This document shows, in pieces, positions 11,555-20,006 of a stretch of DNA of 64,000 nt (its first letter is position 1; each line of letters begins with the position of its first letter). The position numbers and the translations under genes are program-made. The stretch lies in contig NZ_AP024452.1 of NCBI RefSeq assembly GCF_016865485.1, forward strand, positions 1,820,501 to 1,884,500. Reading direction: 5' to 3'. Under the pieces are notes generated by a model that was given only the letters and a program-made list of their open reading frames with translations, was not told where the DNA came from and searched no databases. This DNA is from Luteitalea sp. TBR-22. GTDB taxonomy: Bacteria > Acidobacteriota > Vicinamibacteria > Vicinamibacterales > Vicinamibacteraceae.

Positions 11555-13933
11555 CTAGGGCGCCACGGCCCTGGCCCGCGTCTGGCTCGTGTCCACCGTG
11601 ACCTTGTCGATCGTGCCGGTGAAGCGGTAGGGCGCCGCGATGCCGTAGTCCTCGATCACGGGCGTCTCTCCGTCCTCGCCGACGTCGGCGCCTTCGTCGG
11701 CCGAGAAGACCGCTGACTGCGTCCGCTCGATGCGCCCCTCGGCCACCTTGCGGCCATTGACCAGGATCACGCCGGTGCCACCCTTGCCGAGGCCGCCGCC
11801 GTCATAGGTGAACTCGTACCGGATGGTCGCCTTGCCCGGCGCGATCGCCGTCTTCGAGGCGACGGTGAAGCGCTGCAGCCCGAGGAAGTTGTACGTGTAG
11901 GCCGGCTTGCCGTCCTTCAGGTACAGGCTCCAGCCGCCGAAGCGGCCCGCCTGCGCGAGCAACACGCCCTTGCCGCCGCCGGACGGAATCGTGACCTCCG
12001 CGGTGACCGAGTACGACTTGTTCTTCGTGTTGATGAAGACGTTCTCCGACAGCCCGCCCATGCCGGGGTAGACGCTGAGCGACGTCCGGCCCTGCATCAG
12101 GTCGAGTCGGCCGACCAGTTCGGCGTTGGTGCGCTCGAGCGTCCGGTCGTCGATCGGCAGTACGTGGTACTTCGCCGCCTCCGAGAGGAACAGCGCCTGC
12201 ATCTCCTTCAGCTTGGCCGGATCCTTGGCCGCCAGGTCGTTGGCCAGGCTGAAGTCGGTCCGGGTGTCGTACAGCTCCCACACGTCCTTGTCGAGCGTCG
12301 CGCGCGGCTTGGCCTCCCACGCGGCACGGTGCACGGTGCCCGCGAGCCAGCCGTTGCTGTAGATCGCCCGGTTGCCGAAGATCTCGAAGTACTGCGTCAG
12401 GTGGCGCTCCGGGGCCTTCGCGTCGTTGAACGTCGGCAGCATGCTCACGCCCTCGATCGGCACCTGCGTGAGGCCGTCCACGACCTTCGGCTCGGGCAAC
12501 TGCGCGGCCTCGAGGATGGTCGGCACGATGTCGATCACGTGGTGCCACTGCGAGCGCACCTCGCCCTTCGCCTTCACGCCCTTCGGCCAGTGCACCACCA
12601 TGCCGTTGCGCGTGCCGCCGTAGCTCGACGCCACCTGCTTGGTCCACTGGAACGGCGAGTTGCCCGCCACCGCCCAGCCCGCCGCGTAGTGGCTGTAGGC
12701 CATCGGCCCGCCCAGTTCGTCGTAGTGCTTCAGCACGTCGGCCACCGTCTCAGGCACGCCGTTGAAGTAGGTCATCTCGTTGAACATGCCGGCCATGCCG
12801 CCTTCGGCGCTCGCGCCGTTGTCGCCGACGATATAGAAGATCAACGTGTTGTCGAGCTCGCCGAGTCCGCCGATGGCGTCGACCAGGCGGCCGATCTCGG
12901 CGTCGGTGTACTCGGCAAAGCCCGCGAACACTTCCATCTGCCGCGTGAACAGCTTCTTCTCGTCAGGCGAGAGCGTGGCCCAGTCCTTGATGGCGGCCGG
13001 CTTGGGCGCGAGCTTCGTGCCCGCCGGCACCACGCCGAGCTTGATCTGGCGGGCGAGCGTCTCCTCGCGGAGCACGTCCCAGCCCTTGTCGAACTTGCCC
13101 TTGTACTTGTCGATCCAGGCCTTCGGCGCGTGGTGCGGCGCATGCGTCGCACCCGGTGCGAAGTACATGTAGAAGGGCTTGTCCGGCGTCAGCGACTTGA
13201 CCGACCGGACCCACGTGATGGCCTGGTTGGTCATGTCGGTCATGAAGTGGTAGTTCGGATCCTTGGGCGTCTCCACGCGCGTCATGCCGTCGTAGATCAG
13301 CGGCGCCCACTGGTTGGTCTCGCCACCCATGAAGCCGTAGAACTTGTCGTAACCGCTGCGCGTCGGCCAGCGGTCGGTGGGACCCGACGGGCTCACTTCC
13401 CACGTCGCGGTCTCGTGGTTCTTGCCGAACATCGACGTGGTGTAGCCGTTGTAGCGGAGCGTCGTCGCGATGCGCGCGACGTTGTCGGGGATCTGCCCGG
13501 TGTTGCCCGGCCACGACGTCGCGGTCTCGGTGATCGACCCCATGTTGTTGGTGTGGTGGTTGCGGCCGGTCTGGAGCGCCGCCCGTGTCGGAGCGCACAG
13601 CGCCGTGGTGTGGAACTGGTTGTACCTCAGGCCGCCGTCGGCCAGGCGGCCGAGCGTCGGCATGTGCAGTGGGCCACCGAAGGCGGCCGACTGCCCGAAG
13701 CCCATGTCGTCGATCAGGATGATCAGGACGTTGGGCGCCCCCTTGGGGGCGTTGACGCGGAAGACCGGCGGGGGCTCCGACGCGTTGCGCACGTCCATCA
13801 CCGTGGTGGGCGGGATGGCGGGCGCCGCGATGGGCAAACGCGTGCGGTCGAGGCTCGGCTGGGCGTGGGCGTGGGCCACACACGCGGCCACGAGGAGCGC
13901 GCTGGCGGTGGCACGCAAGTGGGTGATGGGCAT
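11555..13933 (-). CDS. Secreted arylsulfatase (type I, formylglycine)
   Basis: 792 residues from the ATG at 13933, which follows AGGAGA and begins a signal peptide (ATASALLVAACVAHAHAQ). The frame extends 64 codons upstream without supporting evidence. The sulfatase core has VLIILIDDMG (metal ligands D75, D76) and the CAPTR motif, whose C113 should be converted to formylglycine. Further family motifs are GYTTSMFGKNHET and YIVGDNGASAEGGM. A C-terminal jelly-roll-like domain of ~170 residues follows, as in large AslA-like arylsulfatases. It would cleave sulfate esters in the periplasm. It needs a formylglycine-generating enzyme, which is not encoded in this window. Confidence 0.92.
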   Translation of the reverse strand: MPITHLRATASALLVAACVAHAHAQPSLDRTRLPIAAPAIPPTTVMDVRNASEPPPVFRVNAPKGAPNVLIILIDDMGFGQSAAFGGPLHMPTLGRLADGGLRYNQFHTTALCAPTRAALQTGRNHHTNNMGSITETATSWPGNTGQIPDNVARIATTLRYNGYTTSMFGKNHETATWEVSPSGPTDRWPTRSGYDKFYGFMGGETNQWAPLIYDGMTRVETPKDPNYHFMTDMTNQAITWVRSVKSLTPDKPFYMYFAPGATHAPHHAPKAWIDKYKGKFDKGWDVLREETLARQIKLGVVPAGTKLAPKPAAIKDWATLSPDEKKLFTRQMEVFAGFAEYTDAEIGRLVDAIGGLGELDNTLIFYIVGDNGASAEGGMAGMFNEMTYFNGVPETVADVLKHYDELGGPMAYSHYAAGWAVAGNSPFQWTKQVASSYGGTRNGMVVHWPKGVKAKGEVRSQWHHVIDIVPTILEAAQLPEPKVVDGLTQVPIEGVSMLPTFNDAKAPERHLTQYFEIFGNRAIYSNGWLAGTVHRAAWEAKPRATLDKDVWELYDTRTDFSLANDLAAKDPAKLKEMQALFLSEAAKYHVLPIDDRTLERTNAELVGRLDLMQGRTSLSVYPGMGGLSENVFINTKNKSYSVTAEVTIPSGGGKGVLLAQAGRFGGWSLYLKDGKPAYTYNFLGLQRFTVASKTAIAPGKATIRYEFTYDGGGLGKGGTGVILVNGRKVAEGRIERTQSAVFSADEGADVGEDGETPVIEDYGIAAPYRFTGTIDKVTVDTSQTRARAVAP

Positions 13934-14289
13934 ACGGGTGTCTCCTGGGGTGAGCCGAGCAATGGGCGGTGCGCCAGGCCGTCGCCGGACGCGCCGGCCT
14001 GGACGCCGACAAGTCCCTGTCGGGTTGTGACCGGCAGCAACGCTGCTCGCTGGCCTGGGCGAAGGCGTGGTTGTCGTCGAGCGTCGCCTCGATGGCCCGA
14101 CGGATGTCTGCGGGTTCGACGGCAATCAGGGGGGCGACGCGGCCGCGAGGATTGTCTCGAAAGCCCGCGGCTGCTGGACGTGACGCGGGGGGAAACGAGC
14201 TCACCAGAGGGAGTCTAGCCCATCCAGACGAGTGGCCTCGTCCTCCAGCCTCCTCGATATGGGGGCAGGGTTCCCTGACACGCTGCTAC
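13934..14289. other. 356-base gap upstream of the sulfatase gene
   Basis: No convincing gene. On the minus strand a frame from 14204 gives about 57 codons of protein-like sequence (RGRVAPLIAVEPADIRRAIE) before running into the sulfatase gene out of frame. This may be a gene remnant, but I do not recognise it. The sulfatase promoter should lie here; no clear -35/-10 pair was seen. Confidence 0.4.
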
Positions 14290-15873
14290 CTAGCGGAGCT
14301 CGAGCACCTTCAGGTTGCGGAACCACACCACCGTGTCGTGGTCCTGCAGCAGGATCGGCGTGCGGATCTTGTCGGCGTAGCCCTTCACGTCCTTGAACTT
14401 GCTGGTCGCGACCCCGGCTGCCGCCTCTGGGCTGGTGATGTCGTACCGCAGCACCAGCGTGCCGTTGAGCCAGTGCTCGACGATGGTGCCCTTCACGACC
14501 AGGCGAGAGGTGTTCCACTCGCCGACGGGCCGGGCCGCCTTCTTCGCGGCGGGGATGCAGTCGTACCACGCGCCGGTCTTCTGGCGCTCGTTCAGCGTCA
14601 TCGCCACGTAGTTGTCGTCGTCGATGGTCTGGTACTCGTGGCCGATGGCGCCGCCCTCGTTGCCGCGGGCCTCGTCGACGAAGTACTTGATGCCGCTGTT
14701 GCCGCGGTACGACAGGCGCCAGTCCCAGGCGAACTCGAAGTCGCCGAAGGTGGCGGTGGTGATGATGTCGCCGCCCTTCTTGCCGAGCCCCTTGATGGTG
14801 CCGTCCTCGACGACCCACCCCTGCGCGGGAAACGCCGGCTTGGCGAAGCCTTTCCAGCCGGTGGTCGTCGTGCCGTCGAACAGCAGGCGCCAGCCGGCCT
14901 TCCTCTCGGCAGTCGTGAGCACGTTCTGCGCGGGCGCGCCTGCTGCCCGGTCCTCGAGCTGCGAGGCGATGCGCCGCCAGGTGGCGATGTTGGCCGCGAG
15001 GTTCTCGCGGGTGTCGCCGGGCACGTTGTAGGCCTGCAGTCCGATCGGGCCGCGATAGCCGGCCGCCTGCAGCTTCTGCAGGTAGGCGACCATGTCGAAG
15101 TCGCCCTGGTCGAGGCGCGTGATGTAGTTCTTCGACGCGAGATCGACGCCGTTGATGCTGACGCGCGTCGCCTTCGCGGCGACGGCCTTCACGGCGGCGT
15201 CGAGGTTGCCGCCGACGTTGCTCATGAACTCGTGGCAGAGGTTGATGCTGGCGCCGAGGTTGCTGCGGTTGGCCTTGCCGACCACTCGTGCCGAGTCCAG
15301 GGCGTGCTCGACGTAGAAGTTGGCGTGGCCGTACAGGGCGACCTGCACGCCCGAGGCCTTCGCGAGGTCGGCGATGCGCTGCACCACCGCGACCGCCTTC
15401 GCCTCGTCGTCGGGGCTGGCCGCCTTGGGCTTCTGCACGGTGATCCACAGCGTCGTCGGCGTGCCCTTCAGCATCCGGATGGCCTCGGGCAGCCGCGGAT
15501 CGAAGGCTTCAGGCCTGTCGATGTACGTGTGAACGTAGAGGCCGAAGATCTTCAGGCCGACGGCGCCGAAGGCCTTCTGCCAGGCGGCCAGATCCTCGGG
15601 GTTCGTGTAGTTGTAGCTGATGCCGTCGTAGCCGAGTTCCTTGAGCGTCTGTGCCTGCTGCGTCGGCGTCCACGTGCCGCGGCCGACGCCGTTGTCGAAG
15701 ACGAAGAACTCGGGCCGCGCGGCTTCCGCGCTGGTCGACGCCAACAGGACGAGAAGCGCGAGGATCACTGACCGTCGCCCAAGGGCGACGGCTACTGACG
15801 AGAGGTTGGCGACGGCTGCGGACAGGATGCTCTGACTGCCGACCGCCGACTGCCGACTGCCGTGTCCGATCAC
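14290..15873 (-). CDS. Sugar isomerase/epimerase TIM barrel fused to DUF1080 domain
   Basis: 527 residues from a GTG at 15873 that overlaps the stop of the upstream oxidoreductase gene (GTGA). A GTG at 15768 is the alternative start. A hydrophobic export signal (SVILALLVLLASTSAEA) is followed by an AP-endonuclease-2-type barrel (residues ~55-290, motifs LKELGYDGISY, ASINLCHEF, YRGPIGLQAYN). A DUF1080 domain (3-keto-disaccharide hydrolase/concanavalin-like fold, ~310-527) follows, with GWRLLFDGTTTTGWKGF and WRLSYRGNSGIKYFV. The pairing with Gfo/Idh fits a periplasmic 3-keto-sugar route: oxidation, cleavage, isomerisation. With the 15873 start, part of the N-terminus (SRQSAVGSQS) is encoded by a heptamer array. 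Confidence 0.83.
   Translation of the reverse strand: MIGHGSRQSAVGSQSILSAAVANLSSVAVALGRRSVILALLVLLASTSAEAARPEFFVFDNGVGRGTWTPTQQAQTLKELGYDGISYNYTNPEDLAAWQKAFGAVGLKIFGLYVHTYIDRPEAFDPRLPEAIRMLKGTPTTLWITVQKPKAASPDDEAKAVAVVQRIADLAKASGVQVALYGHANFYVEHALDSARVVGKANRSNLGASINLCHEFMSNVGGNLDAAVKAVAAKATRVSINGVDLASKNYITRLDQGDFDMVAYLQKLQAAGYRGPIGLQAYNVPGDTRENLAANIATWRRIASQLEDRAAGAPAQNVLTTAERKAGWRLLFDGTTTTGWKGFAKPAFPAQGWVVEDGTIKGLGKKGGDIITTATFGDFEFAWDWRLSYRGNSGIKYFVDEARGNEGGAIGHEYQTIDDDNYVAMTLNERQKTGAWYDCIPAAKKAARPVGEWNTSRLVVKGTIVEHWLNGTLVLRYDITSPEAAAGVATSKFKDVKGYADKIRTPILLQDHDTVVWFRNLKVLELR
15834..15861. repeat. Heptamer array GACTGCC x4
   Basis: Four 7-base units (GACTGCC, GACCGCC, GACTGCC, GACTGCC) at the junction of the Gfo/Idh gene and the isomerase/DUF1080 gene. 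It is the same unit as 53656-53690. Read on the minus strand it encodes SRQSAVGSQ if translation starts at 15873. Confidence 0.85.
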
Positions 15874-17207
15874 TTGGTCCCCCAGTCCGTACGACCGGCC
15901 GGCGCCTCGAGGTGGCGATTGGCCTCCTCGTCGTTGGTGAATCGCTCGCGCGCCGGATCCCACTTGAGGAGCGCGCCCTGCCGCTTGATGCCGATGTGGG
16001 CGAGATGGCAGATCGAGATCGTGCGCTGGCCGATCTCCTCGTCCTCCAGCGTCTTGCGACGGCTCTTCACCGAGTCGATGAAGTCGACCCGCTCACTGCG
16101 CAGCGGGAACCGCACGCCGTCGGCGGGGATGGGCATCGACAGGATCTTCGGATCGGAGGCCTCGTGGTACTCGGGGTGGTCGGCACTCTTGTCGTAGTTG
16201 ACGACCAGCCAGCCCTTGTCGCCCTCGAAGCGGATGCGCGGCTTGTCCATCGTGTAGAACATCTCGACGCCGTTGGCGAAGCGGAAGCGCGCGTCGAAGG
16301 TCTCGAGCACGTCCCACACCGGGTCGTCGTGGTACCTGCCGGTGGCCTGCACCTCCACAGGACCGGTGCGCTCGGTGCCGTTGGCCCACTGGCAGATGTC
16401 CACCAGGTGCGCGCCCCAGTTGGTCAGCATGCCGTCGGCGTACATCGTGCTGCGGAACCAGCCCGGGCGGCCCTTCAGGTCGCGCGGGTTGTGCACGCGC
16501 TTCTGCATGTAGGGCACTTTCGGGGCCGGCCCGAGCCACATGTCGTAGTCGAGTTCGGCCGGCACCGGCGCCTCGATGGCGGCTTCCTGCGGGAACTCCT
16601 CGCGCGGCGACGACACCCGGATGGTCTTCAGCGTGCCGATGGCGCCGTTGCGCACCAGTTCGACGGCCCGATGCATGCGGTCGAGCGAGCGGAACTCGCT
16701 GTCGACGCGGAAGATGCGTTTGCGCGCCACGACCTCGTTGGCGAGGCGCCGGCCCTCGCCGATGTAGCGCGTGATCGGCTTCTCGAGCGACACGTCCTTG
16801 CCGGCCTGCAGCGCCAGCATCGCCATCGGCACGTGCCAGTGATCGGGCGTCGAGATCATCACGGCGTCGACGTCGCGGCGGGCGAGCACCGCGCGGAAGT
16901 CGCGGTACGTGTCGCAGCCCTTGTACGCGCCCGACGGCGACTGCTTCGCGTAGGTGGACTCGACGAGCTGCTTGGCCTGGCCGACGCGCCAGCTGTCGAC
17001 GTCGCACACGGCGACCACCTGCACGCCAGGGACCGCCATGAACTGGGGGATGTTGAGCCCCTGGCACTGGCGACCGGTGCCGATGAAGGCGAGCGTGACG
17101 CGATTGCTGGGCGCCTGCGCGCCGAAGACGCGCGAGGGCACGATCGTGGGCGCAGCCGCACCCGCGGCCAGCAGTCCAGCGGACTGGAGGAACTTCCGGC
17201 GATGCAT
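15870..17207 (-). CDS. Gfo/Idh/MocA family oxidoreductase, Tat-exported
   Basis: 445 residues. The N-terminus MHRRKFLQSAGLLAAG is a twin-arginine (RRKFLQ) signal. A Rossmann domain follows (VTLAFIGTGRQCQG for NAD(P), VVAVCDVD) with STPDHWHVPMAMLALQAGKDVSLEKPI-type residues; the EKP lysine is the usual catalytic base. The C-terminal domain has GMLTNWGAHLVDICQWA, with the H and D typical of the family. Tat export implies folding with its cofactor before transport and action on a periplasmic sugar. It is the first gene of an operon with the isomerase/DUF1080 gene and is divergent from the AraC regulator. Substrate unknown. Confidence 0.9.
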   Translation of the reverse strand: MHRRKFLQSAGLLAAGAAAPTIVPSRVFGAQAPSNRVTLAFIGTGRQCQGLNIPQFMAVPGVQVVAVCDVDSWRVGQAKQLVESTYAKQSPSGAYKGCDTYRDFRAVLARRDVDAVMISTPDHWHVPMAMLALQAGKDVSLEKPITRYIGEGRRLANEVVARKRIFRVDSEFRSLDRMHRAVELVRNGAIGTLKTIRVSSPREEFPQEAAIEAPVPAELDYDMWLGPAPKVPYMQKRVHNPRDLKGRPGWFRSTMYADGMLTNWGAHLVDICQWANGTERTGPVEVQATGRYHDDPVWDVLETFDARFRFANGVEMFYTMDKPRIRFEGDKGWLVVNYDKSADHPEYHEASDPKILSMPIPADGVRFPLRSERVDFIDSVKSRRKTLEDEEIGQRTISICHLAHIGIKRQGALLKWDPARERFTNDEEANRHLEAPAGRTDWGTK

Positions 17208-17288
17208 GGTGCGACCAGACTAGCTGCAACGGGTCCGGGCCGGGGAGGCGGTTGTGCGTGCCGCAAAATTTGATTGAATGGTGCTGCT
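17208..17288. promoter_or_regulatory. Divergent promoter region, Gfo/Idh operon and AraC gene
   Basis: This 81-base gap separates the divergent starts and must hold both promoters. An A/T-rich patch (CAAAATTTGATTGAAT, 17263-17279) in otherwise GC-rich DNA is the likeliest core element. No symmetrical operator is obvious. Confidence 0.35.
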
Positions 17289-18125
17289 ATGCCCGCGCAT
17301 GCCCGGCGACACCTGTACCTGCCCGCCCGCGATCGGTCGTTCTGGAAGGCCGACCAGGAGGCCTCGTCGCTGCAGTACCTGGCCTGGGGCGCCCGCGACT
17401 TCCACCGGCAGCCCATCCCGGCCAGCACGCACGAGGGATGGGTCTGCGTGCTCATCGAGGAAGGCGCGCCGACGATGGTGGTGCGGCGATCGGACGTGCG
17501 CATGCCGACGGGCACGCTGGCGCTGATCGGGCCCGACTGTCCCTTCGGGTGGCGCGGCGCGGGGCAGTCGCGGTTCCGCATGTGGATGTGGCGCGAGCTG
17601 GCCGGTGCGCAGGAGGACCTGGCCCTGCGCGCTGGCTACGTGGCGCGCCCGCTCGCCCGCCACGAACGGCCGGCGTTCCTGCACCTCCACGACCTCTGCC
17701 GCAAGGAGGTGCTGCGCGCCGCCGGGCCCGACCTGCGATACCTCGAGGGGTGTCGCATCCTCTTCGAGACCACGGTGCGGCGCGAACTGCTCGACCGCCG
17801 CGGCGAGCGCGACGGCGGCTCCGATGCCATTGCGCTGGCGCGCCGCTGGATCGAGGCGCACCTGGACAGCCGCGAGCCGATCGCCCGCCTGTGCGACTAC
17901 CTGAATCTGTCGCAGTCGACGTTGTACCGGGTGTTCTCGTCGGCCGAGGGCACCAGTCCGCTGGCGTTCTTCCACGCCAGGCGGATGGCGCGCGCCCGGA
18001 CGCTGCTGGCCGGGCGCACGCTCTCGGTGAAGGAGGTCGCCCACGTGCTCGGCTACGAGCACGCGAACGACCTCAGTCGCGCCTACAAGCGGCACTTCGG
18101 CGAGAGCCCGAGCCGCGCGCGTTGA
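17289..18125 (+). CDS. AraC-family transcriptional regulator
   Basis: 278 residues from the ATG at 17289; a TTG five codons earlier is also open. The N-terminal ~170 residues look like a sensory cupin-like domain (THEGWVCVLIEEGAP, MPTGTLALIGPDCPFGW). The C-terminal ~100 residues carry the double helix-turn-helix: IARLCDYLNLSQSTLYRVF and VKEVAHVLGYEHANDLSRAYK, then RHFGESPSR. Being divergent from the Gfo/Idh-isomerase/DUF1080 operon, it probably controls that operon in response to its sugar. This is inferred from position only. Confidence 0.88.
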   Translation: MPAHARRHLYLPARDRSFWKADQEASSLQYLAWGARDFHRQPIPASTHEGWVCVLIEEGAPTMVVRRSDVRMPTGTLALIGPDCPFGWRGAGQSRFRMWMWRELAGAQEDLALRAGYVARPLARHERPAFLHLHDLCRKEVLRAAGPDLRYLEGCRILFETTVRRELLDRRGERDGGSDAIALARRWIEAHLDSREPIARLCDYLNLSQSTLYRVFSSAEGTSPLAFFHARRMARARTLLAGRTLSVKEVAHVLGYEHANDLSRAYKRHFGESPSRAR

Positions 18126-18160
18126 GGGGGCAAGCCTCGGCGCGCTGCTCGCGCATTTAC

Positions 18161-18290
18161 GGCTCAGGGCTCGGGGCTAGGGCTCAGGGCTCACGGCAGA
18201 AGGCCCAAGGCCCACAGCCCAAGGCCCAAGGCCCAAGGCCCACGGCCCAAGGCCCAAAGCTCAAGGCCCACGGCCCACGGCTCAAGGGCA
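18161..18290. repeat. Heptamer array GGCTCAG then GCCCAAG, ~18 units
   Basis: About 18 units, with a single 6-base spacing after the third. The first five are GGCTCAG/GCTCAGG-like and the rest GCCCAAG, GCCCACG or GCTCAAG. The array fills the space between the convergent AraC gene and the unknown gene ending at 18282, and it supplies that gene's TGA stop. The same two unit classes occur in the same order at 32040-32151. Confidence 0.92.
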
Positions 18291-18854
18291 GGCCGTGGTG
18301 AGTTGCGCCAGGCGGCGTGAGGCCCGCAACGCCGCGGCGCGGGCGCCGGCCTGTGGCAGGTCGTCGGCCGCATCCTCGAAGCACTCGTCGAGCTGATCCC
18401 ACGACACGGCGCCAATCGCGAGGTAGGTCGCCGCGAGCCCGACCGGGCGGATCCGGTGCAGCACGGCCCGCGTGGTGGTGTCGTCGGGCGCCGTCACGAA
18501 CAGGACGGCGCCGAACGCGCGCGGCGCCGCGCGCTGGAATGCGCGCATGGCCGCACGAGCGCCGTCCACCCGCCTGTCGAGCGGGCCCGACCATACCCAG
18601 GGCACCAGCCCCCAGGCCATCGCCTCGGTGACGAGCAGCCAGACGCCAGGGTGATCGGCCAGCCGCCGCGCCTGCACGTGCAGCGACTCGCGCGGCATGA
18701 CCGGCATCAGCTCGAGGGAGAAGGCGCGCGCCGCCAGGCGACGCTGCCAGTACCCGATCGGCAGCACGCGGAGTGCCTGGGCGGCGATGCGCGTGGCGTG
18801 CAGGGCGTGCAGGCTGGCGCCGTCGCGCGGAAGGATGGGGGCGTGCTCAGGCAC
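18282..18854 (-). CDS. Conserved-looking hypothetical protein
   Basis: 190 residues. The GTG at 18854 lies inside the last codons of the upstream gene (8-base overlap) and has GAGGAGG about ten bases before it, so the two genes are translationally coupled. The protein is soluble and rich in Ala, Arg and Leu, with stretches such as LADHPGVWLLVTEAMAWGLV and AFGAVLFVTAPDDTTTRA. No family recognised. Its stop codon lies within a heptamer array. Confidence 0.55.
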   Translation of the reverse strand: MPEHAPILPRDGASLHALHATRIAAQALRVLPIGYWQRRLAARAFSLELMPVMPRESLHVQARRLADHPGVWLLVTEAMAWGLVPWVWSGPLDRRVDGARAAMRAFQRAAPRAFGAVLFVTAPDDTTTRAVLHRIRPVGLAATYLAIGAVSWDQLDECFEDAADDLPQAGARAAALRASRRLAQLTTACP

Positions 18855-19107
18855 GGCGCGCCTCCTCGGCCTGCTGGCGCAGGAAGGTGAGTCCAGCAGC
18901 GCGCGGGCCGAGCGCCTGGATGGCGCGCGCCCAGAGCGGGCCGGCCTCGGCGCGCGGGCAGTCATCGGGATCGGCACAGCAGGGCGCACCGGGCGCGGCG
19001 CCGACGCGTCGCGCGTGCGCCACCATCCGGTCGTGCCAGCGGCAGAGTTCGTCGATCAACGACACCGGCACGTCGCCGGTGAGCAGGTACCTGTAGGGAT
19101 GCGTCAC
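18847..19107 (-). CDS. Small hypothetical protein with CC-x4-C motif
   Basis: 86 residues from a GTG at 19107 preceded by GGAGG at a good distance. It contains GAPCCADPDDCPRAEAG, a possible metal or disulfide cluster, within helical, charged sequence. No signal peptide or membrane segment. It is coupled by overlap to the gene ending at 18282, so the pair probably works together. Function unknown. Confidence 0.55.
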   Translation of the reverse strand: MTHPYRYLLTGDVPVSLIDELCRWHDRMVAHARRVGAAPGAPCCADPDDCPRAEAGPLWARAIQALGPRAAGLTFLRQQAEEARRA

Positions 19108-19334
19108 GAGACACCTCCGTCCCGGGCGGCGCAGGCGCGCCCGCCGGGGACAGCCACGAGTGATGAAGCGGTGTGGGGAGGTTCGGGTCGCCGGTGCGGG
19201 GCTCGCGTGGAGCCAGGAGCTACCGGCGACCGGCGATCGGGTAGACGCGGACCCTCATGTCGAAGGATCGACGCGGATCAGCGGAGGAGGTCACCCGGGT
19301 GCGAAGCATCAGAGAACGCCTGTCGTCAGGATAC

Positions 19335-19355
19335 CTCAGGACTCAGGGCTCAGGT
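19335..19355. repeat. Short heptamer array CTCAGGG x3
   Basis: Three units (CTCAGGA, CTCAGGG, CTCAGGT) in the 281-base gap between the divergent small gene (19107) and the RidA gene. The rest of this gap shows no gene. Confidence 0.7.
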
Positions 19356-19388
19356 GGGTGCCGACTGCCGTTCCGCTAGCATGTCCCC

Positions 19389-19913
19389 ATGTCCAGAGCT
19401 CGGGTGTCAGGGCGCCCTTCGCGGCGCGCGGCGATGACGGCTGGCGTGGCGGCGCTCGCGGGCGCGGCCACGCCCGCACAAGCCTCTCAGGCTGGCGGCG
19501 GTCAGGTGCCGGGATGGGGGCCACGCAAGGTGGCCGTCACGCGCAAGGATCGCAAGGCGCCGCACCCTCTCCTGTCGCATGCGATCCGATCAGGGCCGCT
19601 GGTCTTCCTCGCCGGCATCGGGGGGTGGTACCCCGAGGACCGCGCCGAGCCCGGCAACGCCAAGGTGCAGGTCGAGAGCGCGTTGCGCGCGATGAAGATG
19701 TTGCTGGAGCAGGCGGGCTCGTCGATGGCCCACGTGCTGAAGGTGCACATGACCGTCGCCGACCCGAACCGCAACCTCGCCCTGATCAACGAGGGCTACG
19801 CGGGACACTTCCCCGACCCGCCGCCGGCGCGCTCGTACAGCGGCTGCGGCGTCGATCAGATGGGCCGCGACGGCGTCCTCGTGCAGATCGACTGCATCGC
19901 GCTGGTGGAGTGA
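19389..19913 (+). CDS. RidA-family (YjgF/UK114) protein with export signal
   Basis: 174 residues. The N-terminus has a twin-arginine-like region (GRPSRRAAMTAGVAALAGAA), so this RidA protein is probably exported, unlike housekeeping RidA. The core fits the family: HPLLSHAIRSGPLVFLAGIGG, VQVESALRAMKMLLEQAGSS, VLKVHMTVADPN and PPPARSYSGC. The usual C-terminal deaminase arginine is not obvious, so it may be a non-deaminase relative. Its substrate could be a reactive enamine/imine or a ring-opening product. No operon partner is evident. Confidence 0.8.
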   Translation: MSRARVSGRPSRRAAMTAGVAALAGAATPAQASQAGGGQVPGWGPRKVAVTRKDRKAPHPLLSHAIRSGPLVFLAGIGGWYPEDRAEPGNAKVQVESALRAMKMLLEQAGSSMAHVLKVHMTVADPNRNLALINEGYAGHFPDPPPARSYSGCGVDQMGRDGVLVQIDCIALVE

Positions 19914-19920
19914 TGACGAG

Positions 19921-19996
19921 AATGCCGCGATGCCGGCAATGCCGGAAATGCCGAGCATCCTCGACATCCGGCATCGCAGCATTCCGGCATTTGCCG
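19921..19996. repeat. ATGCCG palindromic repeat
   Basis: Four ATGCCG cores at 8-9 base spacing (AATGCCG, CGATGCCG, GCAATGCCG, GAAATGCCG) are followed by the same motif inverted (ATCCGGCATCGCAGCATTCC). The whole can fold into a long imperfect hairpin. It lies between the convergent RidA and Gfo/Idh genes and could also act as a terminator. Relatives occur at 26612, 38904-39080 and 60622. Confidence 0.8.
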
Positions 19997-20006
19997 AAGG
20001 GCGTCG

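Noticed and set aside
13934-14204. Small gene or pseudogene upstream of the sulfatase
   Set aside because: A short protein-like stretch exists on the minus strand, but there is no ribosome site or recognisable family, and it runs out of frame into the sulfatase gene; kept only as a gap note.
18161-18290. CRISPR array
   Set aside because: Units are 7 bases, adjacent and degenerate, without spacers; no cas genes are present in the window.
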